From NCBI GenBank assembly GCA_031262985.1, contig JAISGQ010000012.1, forward strand, positions 1 to 64,000: 64,000 nt of DNA, given 5' to 3'. Within the stretch, counting starts at the first letter, position 1, and the number at the start of each line of letters is the position of its first letter. The translations under genes and the position numbers were made by a program. Under the pieces are notes generated by a model that was given only the letters and a program-made list of their open reading frames with translations, made no database searches and was not told the DNA's origin. Below, in pieces: positions 58,186 to 64,000 of the stretch. The stretch comes from Oscillospiraceae bacterium (GTDB lineage: Bacteria > Bacillota > Clostridia > Oscillospirales > Acutalibacteraceae).

Positions 58186-58214
58186 TTGACTTTTTATCAA
58201 TCGGATAATATAAT
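58186..58214 (+). promoter_or_regulatory. Sigma-A promoter of the sugar transferase gene
   Basis: TTGACT and TATAAT separated by 17 bp, about 115 bp upstream of the start codon. Confidence 0.7.
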
Positions 58215-58258
58215 GAGTGTATAAACTCAATGGGGCAGTGTATGAGTGCATAAACTCA
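58214..58258 (+). promoter_or_regulatory. Twin palindromes at the transcription start (operator candidate)
   Basis: TGAGTGTATAAACTCA (58214-58229) and TGAGTGCATAAACTCA (58243-58258), each with TGAGT and ACTCA arms, are 29 bp apart centre to centre. They cover the expected transcription start and the first transcribed bases. Confidence 0.55.
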
Positions 58259-58328
58259 GACATAACTGCCGATTACCCCTACCTACCCGTACCTTATTTT
58301 AAAGAGAAGGGAAGAACAAAAGGATAGT

Positions 58329-58928
58329 ATGTCGAAGAACGGTTATCTGGTGTTTAAACGATGTATGGACGTTATTGCTTCCCTCCTTTTTTTGATTGCG
58401 GCAAGTCCGCTGCTGTTAATTCTCGTGATTCTGATACGGCTTGATTCAAAGGGAGCGGTTATATTCAGGCAGAGCAGAGTGGGCAAGGGCGGCAAAATAT
58501 TCCGCATATACAAATTCCGCACAATGAAGATTGACGCTCCTAAGCACATCGCCACTAAGGACTTGCAAGACCCGTACAAGTACATCACGAGAATGGGTAT
58601 GTTTCTCAGAAAGACGAGTATCGACGAGCTTCCTCAGCTCTTCAATGTCCTAAAGGGCGACATGAGCATTATCGGTCCGCGTCCTCTTATTGAGAAGGAG
58701 TCGAAAATCCATCTTCTCCGTTACAAGGCGGGGGTTTATGATCTGCGTCCGGGGATTACCGGCTGGGCGCAGATAAACGGACGCGACGACATAGAGGACG
58801 AGGAGAAGGTTATGTATGACAGGGAGTACGCTGAGCGGCTCTCCTTCTCGTTTGACGTAAAAATCTTCTTTGGCTCGATTATAGTTGTGTTCAAGAGAGA
58901 TGGGTATAAAGAGGGAAAACACAGATAG
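58329..58928 (+). CDS. Bacterial sugar transferase (monotopic phosphoglycosyl transferase)
   Basis: Transfers a phospho-sugar from a nucleotide sugar to undecaprenyl phosphate, starting a glycan. One N-terminal re-entrant membrane helix (DVIASLLFLIAASPLLLILVIL) precedes FRQSRVGKGGKIFRIYKFRTM, SIDELPQLFNVLKGDMSIIGPRP with the catalytic Asp-Glu pair, and LRPGITGWAQINGRDD. 199 aa matches the PglC/WcaJ catalytic core alone. No glycan cluster surrounds it. ATG with AAGGA upstream. Confidence 0.92.
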   Translation: MSKNGYLVFKRCMDVIASLLFLIAASPLLLILVILIRLDSKGAVIFRQSRVGKGGKIFRIYKFRTMKIDAPKHIATKDLQDPYKYITRMGMFLRKTSIDELPQLFNVLKGDMSIIGPRPLIEKESKIHLLRYKAGVYDLRPGITGWAQINGRDDIEDEEKVMYDREYAERLSFSFDVKIFFGSIIVVFKRDGYKEGKHR

Positions 58929-58960
58929 AGTTGATACTGCGAAAGAGAGGTGTATTCGCG

Positions 58961-59395
58961 TTGAAATTCAAGCAAAATTTCGGCGGATGTTTTCTTGCGC
59001 AGTTTTTTGTTTTGGCAGTGTTTTTTGTGCTGTGTATGTGCTTTTTTATTATTCAGGGAGGAATTAATCCCGATAACAAGGAACCTGTAGGGCTATTTAT
59101 CTTTTTCGGAGTAGTGATTGCTTTTTGCGTTGTTTTTCCGTTTGTTTTCAAAGGCGGCACTTTAACGCTTTCGGAAGATGAAGTTGAATATCTCGGATTA
59201 TTGGGCTGCAAAAGAATAAAGAGAGAAGACATATCGGTGCGATTATTAGGAAATCCTAAAGGAGAGTTTGCGATTCATCTCCTTGATACAAAAGATAAAA
59301 GGAAAAAACCGATTCGTATTGCTATGAGATTTTATACTCAAGAAGAGCAGGAGTATATTCTCGATTATTTGAATCAATTATCAGAGAATAAATGA
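58961..59395 (+). CDS. Small membrane protein with PH-like C-terminal domain
   Basis: About 144 aa. Two hydrophobic helices (FFVLAVFFVLCMCFFII and GLFIFFGVVIAFCVVFPFVF) precede a soluble beta-rich region (GGTLTLSEDEVEYLGLLGCKRIKREDI, then FAIHLLDT) that looks like a bacterial PH-type domain. Function unknown. TTG 58961 with GAGAGG upstream is the best start; the track uses a TTG 30 nt earlier that lies just after the previous stop. AT-rich compared with neighbours. Followed directly by an AGCGTGGCAAA/TTTGCCACGCT hairpin. Confidence 0.6.
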   Translation: MKFKQNFGGCFLAQFFVLAVFFVLCMCFFIIQGGINPDNKEPVGLFIFFGVVIAFCVVFPFVFKGGTLTLSEDEVEYLGLLGCKRIKREDISVRLLGNPKGEFAIHLLDTKDKRKKPIRIAMRFYTQEEQEYILDYLNQLSENK

Positions 59396-59446
59396 GCGTG
59401 GCAAATTTTATTTTGCCACGCTGTCTTAAATTTGGAGGGCAACACC

Positions 59447-60484
59447 ATGGAAATAGAAAGAAAATTTTTGATAAGTGCTTTCCCGCCGCTCACCGCGCAG
59501 TCGGTCTCCCGCGTCGAGCAGGGCTACCTCAGTCTCTCTCCGGAGGTCAGAGTAAGGAGGTCAGTTTCCGAGAAGGAGACGCGCTGTACTCTCACCGTCA
59601 AGGGAGAGGGCACGCTCTCGCGCGAGGAGACGGAAGTGAGCATATCGGAGAGCGACTACCTCGCCATGGCGGCACTGCTCGAGAAGCCTCCTGCGAAGAA
59701 GGACTACAGGCGGTACGACATAGGCGGCGGGCTTGTCCTCGAGTGCAGTCTTGTGGACGAGGGAGCGGAAACCTCATTTATGTACGCCGAAATCGAGTTC
59801 CCCTCAGAGGAGGACGCGCTGGCGTTTACTCCCCCCGACTATCTGGGTGAGGAGGTAACATACAACCGCCATATGCGAATGAAGAGCTATTGGGAGAACC
59901 CCGAATACTTCTCAAAATCGCGGAGGTGGTACATCCTCGCCTCCAAATCGCCGAGGAGGAGCGAGCTTCTGCGCCAAGCGGGCGTGGAGTTTGAGGTAGT
60001 GGTCTCCGATGCGGACGAAGCGGTCAGCTCCGACTGCACCCCTTCCGAGATGGTCATGATTGTAGCCGAGAGGAAGGCGCGTGCGGTTTTCGCCGAGAAT
60101 ATGAGCAGGAGTATAATTTCGGCGGATACGGCAGTGTGCCTCGACGGCGAGATTTTCGGAAAGCCGAAAAGCGAAAACGAGGCAAAAGAGATGCTCAAGC
60201 GGCTCTCAGGGCGTACTCACCAAGTGTACACAGGCGTGTGCGTACTCTTTGCAGACGGCGCGAAGGAGCTGTTCTGCGAACAAACCGCCGTCACCTTCTC
60301 CCGACTTTCCGAGGAGGAGATAGCTGCTTACGTCTCCACAGGTGAACCGATGGATAAGGCGGGGGCTTACGGAGTGCAGGGCAGGGGTGCGTTATTTGTT
60401 GAGAGGATAGATGGTGACTACTACAACGTCATGGGCTTGCCCATACACCGCTTGAATCAGGTTTTAAAAGGGCATAAAATGTAA
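59447..60484 (+). CDS. CYTH domain - Maf nucleotide pyrophosphatase fusion
   Basis: 345 aa with two domains. Residues 1-150 form a CYTH (triphosphate tunnel) domain with EIERKFL (ExExK), the basic RVRRS and LTVKG strands and the acidic MYAEIEF. From about 160 a Maf/YhdE domain has YILASKSPRRSELLRQAG, SADTAVCLDGEIFGKP, YTGVCVLFA and DKAGAYGVQG. Maf proteins hydrolyse non-canonical or modified dTTP/UTP-type nucleotides. CYTH proteins hydrolyse triphosphate substrates. Joining them suggests a nucleotide- or polyphosphate-cleaning enzyme. ATG with GGAGG 8 nt upstream. Confidence 0.92.
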   Translation: MEIERKFLISAFPPLTAQSVSRVEQGYLSLSPEVRVRRSVSEKETRCTLTVKGEGTLSREETEVSISESDYLAMAALLEKPPAKKDYRRYDIGGGLVLECSLVDEGAETSFMYAEIEFPSEEDALAFTPPDYLGEEVTYNRHMRMKSYWENPEYFSKSRRWYILASKSPRRSELLRQAGVEFEVVVSDADEAVSSDCTPSEMVMIVAERKARAVFAENMSRSIISADTAVCLDGEIFGKPKSENEAKEMLKRLSGRTHQVYTGVCVLFADGAKELFCEQTAVTFSRLSEEEIAAYVSTGEPMDKAGAYGVQGRGALFVERIDGDYYNVMGLPIHRLNQVLKGHKM

Positions 60485-60521
60485 AAAAATTACCAAAATA
60501 TTCTAAAAAAACATATAACAC

Positions 60522-60551
60522 TTTACTTTTAGTGTCTATATATAGTAAAAT
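60522..60551 (+). promoter_or_regulatory. Candidate promoter of pyrH
   Basis: TTTACT and TAAAAT with 18-bp spacing, 30 bp before the GTG of pyrH. Confidence 0.4.
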
Positions 60552-60580
60552 AGTAGCAAATTAAGCAGGGAGGGGTTTGC

Positions 60581-61291
60581 GTGCAGTCAAAGTATAAGCG
60601 CGTTCTCTTGAAACTCAGCGGTGAGGCGTTGGCGGGCGACAAAAAATTCGGTCTTGATATGGATACCGTAATTTCGATAGCCAAGGCTATAAGGGATTGC
60701 GTTGATATGGGTGTGGAGATTGCAATCGTCGTCGGAGGCGGCAACTTCTGGAGAGGGCGTACATCTCAGCATATGGATAGGACGCGTGCCGACCATATCG
60801 GTATGCTCGCGACCTCAATGAACGCGCTTGCGGTAGCGGACGCGATTGAGCAGCTCGGAGTAGTGGTTAGAGTGCAGACGGCTATCCCCATGACGGCAGT
60901 TGCCGAGCCGTATATAAGGAACAAGGCGGTTCGCCACCTCGAAAAGGGCAGAGTAGTCATATTCGGCTGCGGAACGGGAAATCCCTTCTTCTCAACCGAT
61001 ACGGCGGCGGCACTCAGAGCGGTGGAGGTAGAGGCTGAGATTATCCTCAAGGCTTCTGTTGTAGACGGAGTTTACGACTGCGACCCGCACAAGTTCGACG
61101 ACGCGGTTAAGTACGAAACCATATCCTACAGAGAGGTGCTTGAGAAGGGACTTCAGGTTATGGACGGTACGGCGGCGGCACTTTGCAGGGATAACGATAT
61201 GCCGATTTTGGTTTTCAGCGTAGAAGAGCCGGCAAATCTCGTCGCGGCAATGCGGGGAGATAATATAGGAACAATAGTACAGGAGGGTTAA
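60581..61291 (+). CDS. pyrH: UMP kinase
   Basis: Phosphorylates UMP to UDP (amino-acid-kinase fold). [59 protein letters not shown] and [12 protein letters not shown] are all canonical. 236 aa. GTG start with GGGAGG upstream. First gene of the pyrH-frr-uppS-cdsA-dxr order conserved in bacteria. Confidence 0.96.
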   Translation: MQSKYKRVLLKLSGEALAGDKKFGLDMDTVISIAKAIRDCVDMGVEIAIVVGGGNFWRGRTSQHMDRTRADHIGMLATSMNALAVADAIEQLGVVVRVQTAIPMTAVAEPYIRNKAVRHLEKGRVVIFGCGTGNPFFSTDTAAALRAVEVEAEIILKASVVDGVYDCDPHKFDDAVKYETISYREVLEKGLQVMDGTAAALCRDNDMPILVFSVEEPANLVAAMRGDNIGTIVQEG

Positions 61292-61293
61292 GT

Positions 61294-61848
61294 ATGCAAG
61301 AGGTATTTACTAAATCAGAAGACAAAATGAAGAAGGCACTTGCCGCTTTGGATACAAATTATAAAGCTGTAAGAGCGGGCAGAGCCAATCCGGCTGTTTT
61401 GGACAGAATGTCAGTGGAGTACTACGGCACTCCCACTCAAATCAATCAGCTTGCGTCGGTCAGCGTGGCGGAGGCGCGGGTTCTCGTAATCCAGCCGTAT
61501 GACCCGTCTGTCCTCAAGGAGATTGAGAAGGTGATAAACGCCTCCGACTTGGGTATTCACCCGCAGAACGACGGCAAGGTCATAAGGCTTACATTCCCTC
61601 CTCTCACCGAGGACCGCAGAAAAGAGATTGTCAAGGATATCAAGAAGATGGCGGAGGAGTCGAAGGTTGCGATTCGTTCTATCCGCCGCGACGCGATAGA
61701 TAAGCTCAAGGCAATGAAGAAGGACTCCACCATCACGGAGGATGACTTGAAGCAGGCGGAGAAGAAAATGCAGGATTTGACCGATAAATTCTCGAAGGAG
61801 ATTGACTCTGCGTCCTCCGCTAAGGAATCGGAAATAATGGAAATTTAG
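61294..61848 (+). CDS. frr: Ribosome recycling factor
   Basis: Splits post-termination ribosomes together with EF-G. 184 aa, helical, with YKAVRAGRANPAVLDRMSVEYYG, VLVIQPYDPSVLKEIEK and RLTFPPLTEDRRKEIVK as in all RRFs. ATG 2 bp after pyrH with GGAGG inside the pyrH end. Confidence 0.96.
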   Translation: MQEVFTKSEDKMKKALAALDTNYKAVRAGRANPAVLDRMSVEYYGTPTQINQLASVSVAEARVLVIQPYDPSVLKEIEKVINASDLGIHPQNDGKVIRLTFPPLTEDRRKEIVKDIKKMAEESKVAIRSIRRDAIDKLKAMKKDSTITEDDLKQAEKKMQDLTDKFSKEIDSASSAKESEIMEI

Positions 61849-61892
61849 TATATTCGCGTAACGGTGCGGATAACGAAGTATTCTGAAAGCAA

Positions 61893-61921
61893 TAGCGATA
61901 AGCTTATACGGCTTATCGCTA
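61893..61921 (+). other. Hairpin in the frr-uppS gap
   Basis: TAGCGATAAGC and GCTTATCGCTA form an 11-bp perfect stem with a 7-nt loop. A third TAGCTTATC follows (61922-61931), so an alternative pairing with the left arm is possible. There is no T-tract. Confidence 0.5.
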
Positions 61922-61962
61922 ATAGCTTATCACCTGCAACTACAGGCATTTGGAGGGGAATA

Positions 61963-62691
61963 ATGTTTTTTTCTAAGAAAAAGGCGGCAAGGAGTGCCGA
62001 TAGAGTGCTTCCCGTTCACATAGGCATAATCATGGACGGAAACGGACGCTGGGCGCAAAAGCGCGGACTGCCGCGTATGGCGGGACACAGGGCAGGGGCG
62101 CAGAATTTCCGCGTAATCACGCGGTACTGCAACAAAATAGGTATAAAGTATCTGACGGTGTACGCCTTTTCCACCGAAAACTGGAGCCGCCCGAAGGAGG
62201 AGGTAGACGCTCTCATGAAGCTGTTCGGCGAGTACCTCGAGGAGGCACTGCGCGATTTCAGGGATGAGAACATCCGCACGCGGTTTATCGGCGACGTCTC
62301 CGCATTCAGCGATGAGCTTCGCGCCTTGATAGAGGAGACAGAGGAGCTGTCCTCCGACAAGACGGGGCTGGTTCTCAACATCGCGATGAACTACGGCGGC
62401 AGGGCGGAGTTAGTCTCCGCAGTCAAAAAAATGGCGGAGGACAAGCTATCTCCATCGGAAATCAGCGAGGAGACTGTGTCACAGTATCTCTACACAGCAG
62501 GGCAGGCTGATCCCGATTTGATTATAAGACCGAGCGGCGAGTACCGCACCTCAAATTTCCTCCTTTGGCAGTCGGCATATTCCGAATATGTGTTTATGGA
62601 CAACATACTGTGGCCGGACTTTACTACCGACGATTTGGAACGTGCCATTGACATATATTCACAGAGAAACAGAAGGTTTGGCGGTGTATAA
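61963..62691 (+). CDS. uppS: Undecaprenyl diphosphate synthase
   Basis: Extends farnesyl diphosphate to C55 undecaprenyl diphosphate, the lipid carrier for wall glycans. HIGIIMDGNGRWAQKRG carries the catalytic Asp. YAFSTENWSRP and FLLWQSAYSEYVF are conserved; the usual RTSGE-RLSNF motif reads RPSGEYRTSNF, with two changes. I start at ATG 61963 with TGGAGGGG (242 aa); the track adds 33 residues from the hairpin region. Confidence 0.95.
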   Translation: MFFSKKKAARSADRVLPVHIGIIMDGNGRWAQKRGLPRMAGHRAGAQNFRVITRYCNKIGIKYLTVYAFSTENWSRPKEEVDALMKLFGEYLEEALRDFRDENIRTRFIGDVSAFSDELRALIEETEELSSDKTGLVLNIAMNYGGRAELVSAVKKMAEDKLSPSEISEETVSQYLYTAGQADPDLIIRPSGEYRTSNFLLWQSAYSEYVFMDNILWPDFTTDDLERAIDIYSQRNRRFGGV

Positions 62692-63537
62692 ATGAAAACG
62701 AGAATAATAACGGCGGCGGTTGCCATACTCATCCTTTCAGGAATAATAGCCGCGAGCATTTTTGTCGATATGAAGATTCTTTACTTCACTCTCACAATAG
62801 TGGCGATTATAGCTACGTATGAAATGCTCAGCGCGATAAATATAATTAACATAAACGCCATATCAATCCCCAGCTTTATCTGCGTCATAATGATACAACT
62901 CTCGCTCCTATTTAGCGGCGACTCGGTGTATGTGATTATAATCACGCTTTTGGGATATGCTTTGAGTATGTTTATCTGCGCTATCGTGATGTATGACAAG
63001 GTTAAGATTATAGACATAGCGGTGGCGATACTGGGTACGCTTATGGTGGCGTTTCCCATTTACTCCATCTGCGTAATCTACTGGCGCGAGGATATAGTAG
63101 ACGGGCTTGTGCTGCTCCTCTACTGCCTAATGGTTTCGTGGCTCACCGATTCGGGAGCGTACTTTGCCGGCACATTTTTCGGAAAGCACAAGATGAGCCC
63201 CCTCATAAGCCCGAAAAAGACCATAGAGGGCGCGATGGGAGGAGTAATAGCCGGCGTATTCCTCACATGGCTTGCCTTCTTCCTGAGCATTACCGTGTTC
63301 GGCTGGCTGCCGTATCTTATAAATACAAGAAACATGATAATTGTCACCTTCCTGTGCAGTATTATCTCGATAATAGGCGATTTGTCATTTTCGCTTATCA
63401 AGCGGTCATATGATATTAAGGACTACGGGAGACTGCTCCCGGGACACGGCGGGATACTCGACCGATTTGACAGCGTGTTTTTTGTCTGTCCGGCGGTGTG
63501 TATTTTGAATATTTTACTGCCGGTGTTTGTGATGTAG
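62692..63537 (+). CDS. cdsA: Phosphatidate cytidylyltransferase
   Basis: Makes CDP-diacylglycerol for phospholipid synthesis. 281 aa, about eight membrane helices. The C-terminal signature LIKRSYDIKDYGRLLPGHGG then ILDRFDS is complete, and TDSGAYFAGTFFGKHKM and SPKKTIEGAMGG precede it. The ATG follows the uppS stop directly. Confidence 0.95.
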   Translation: MKTRIITAAVAILILSGIIAASIFVDMKILYFTLTIVAIIATYEMLSAINIININAISIPSFICVIMIQLSLLFSGDSVYVIIITLLGYALSMFICAIVMYDKVKIIDIAVAILGTLMVAFPIYSICVIYWREDIVDGLVLLLYCLMVSWLTDSGAYFAGTFFGKHKMSPLISPKKTIEGAMGGVIAGVFLTWLAFFLSITVFGWLPYLINTRNMIIVTFLCSIISIIGDLSFSLIKRSYDIKDYGRLLPGHGGILDRFDSVFFVCPAVCILNILLPVFVM

Positions 63538-63542
63538 TAATG

Positions 63543-63820
63543 ACAAACTTCAATCTGTTGCCAAGGAGTTAGAGTTTGGGTCAAGCCTTTGCAAAGGCTT
63601 GCAGGTTCTTAGGACGGCGTCCTAAGTCGCTCTCCGCAGAGAGCGAAATTCTTTTATCGTCAGAAAAACGCAGGAGGGTAGGAAGAAATGTCCCTAAGGA
63701 CATTTCTTCCGTAGGGAACCCTCGTCGGGGGTTCCCTGTGTAGGTCGCCTTGAGACCTACTTCTTATACTAAAATCCAAGTAAAACGGATTATATCTTCA
63801 ACAGATTTCAGTCAGATGTT
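63543..63820 (+). repeat. Structured intergenic repeat, copy I
   Basis: From AACTTCAATCTGTTGCC through hairpin 7 (about 63763). Hairpin 3 is CTTAGGAC ggc GTCCTAAG, hairpin 4 is TCGCTCTC/GAGAGCGA. Hairpin 5 has an extended GAAGAAATGTCC/GGACATTTCTTC stem. Hairpin 6 is GGGAACC/GGTTCCC. Hairpin 7 has one broken pair (GCGACC to GAGACC). CAACAGATTTCAGTCAG at 63798-63815 is a remnant of the inverted end. It separates cdsA from dxr. Confidence 0.85.
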
Positions 63821-63851
63821 GTAACAACAATAACCAATCCGGAGTGTGCAT

Positions 63852-64000
63852 ATGAACGGAAATGAAAACAAGCGGCTGGCACTGCTCGGTTCTACAGGCT
63901 CAATAGGAGTGCAGTCGTGCGATGTGGCAAGGAGCTTAGGGCTTCCCGTCACCGTCCTCGCGGCAAAGAGCAACATAAAGCTTCTCGAGGAGCAGATACG
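63852..64000 (+). CDS. dxr: 1-deoxy-D-xylulose 5-phosphate reductoisomerase, N-terminal part
   Basis: Second step of the MEP pathway. Only about 49 codons are inside the window. RLALLGSTGSIGVQSCDV is the NADPH-binding start, followed by VTVLAAKSNIKLLEEQI. ATG 63852 with GGAG upstream. Gene order after cdsA supports the call. Truncated by the window edge, not broken. Absent from the ORF track because of length. Confidence 0.9.
   Translation, partial: MNGNENKRLALLGSTGSIGVQSCDVARSLGLPVTVLAAKSNIKLLEEQI

Noticed and set aside
1-64000. Search for tRNA or rRNA genes
   Set aside because: No cloverleaf with GTTCRANYC or rRNA-like stretch was seen by eye. A tRNAscan run would settle this.

Overview
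The window looks like chromosomal DNA from a spore-forming, Gram-positive member of the Clostridia, most likely Oscillospirales-like. Supporting evidence is a complete spoIIIA operon (spoIIIAA to spoIIIAH), a cwlD amidase, GGAGG ribosome-binding sites with many GTG/TTG starts, a glmS ribozyme, split B12-dependent methionine synthase, DnaD/DnaI-type primosome genes, and the order pyrH-frr-uppS-cdsA-dxr. No rRNA, tRNA, CRISPR array, phage or complete transposon was seen.

Layout. 0.4-4.0 kb, minus strand: purine genes purE-purM-purN and pfkA. 4.2-9.6 kb, plus: spoIIIAA-AH, split between AD and AE by a structured repeat. 9.7-22.7 kb, plus: nusB, a TsaD paralog, xseA-xseB-ispA, a divergent PAP2 protein, dxs-tlyA-nadK-argR-recN, cwlD and radA. 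22.8-25.5 kb: a small accessory patch with a GNAT acetyltransferase, two related methyltransferases and a Cys-rich small protein. 25.7-32.9 kb, minus: metH, a stand-alone MetH reactivation domain, metF, mtaB and an ABC-F ATPase. 33.1-35.2 kb: dnaD and a dnaC/dnaI-like loader. 35.2-36.9 kb: a scrap-yard in which an IS transposase gene is split by a gene cassette and then by a repeat. 37-41.6 kb: OadB- and OadG-like sodium-pump subunits, proS, a GT2 glycosyltransferase and an unknown protein. 41.8-46.5 kb: glmS with its ribozyme, divergent from a VanY-CapA fusion. 46.6-49.1 kb: trxA and an agr-like quorum-sensing locus (LytTR regulator, AgrB, AgrD) without a visible kinase. 49.2-54.2 kb, minus: HAD phosphatase, UbiA-type polyprenyl-phosphate phosphoribosyltransferase, a large polytopic membrane protein, an AlkZ-related protein and a type-4 uracil-DNA glycosylase. 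54.7-60.5 kb, plus: pduL, mscS, a DUF218 protein, small membrane proteins, a sugar transferase and a CYTH-Maf fusion. 60.6-64 kb: pyrH-frr-uppS-cdsA and the start of dxr.

Functional links. dxs, ispA, uppS and dxr supply isoprenoid precursors and undecaprenyl diphosphate. The UbiA/HAD pair, the sugar transferase and the GT2 enzyme would draw on polyprenyl phosphate. metF, metH and its reactivation domain form one methionine/one-carbon unit.

The most striking feature is a dispersed family of about 210-bp intergenic elements, with nine copies in 64 kb. Each is a chain of six or seven hairpins whose stems vary by compensatory changes between copies. At least two copies are longer (about 400-450 bp) and end in inverted copies of the element start, like a miniature transposon. 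Several copies are followed by their own private tandem repeats.
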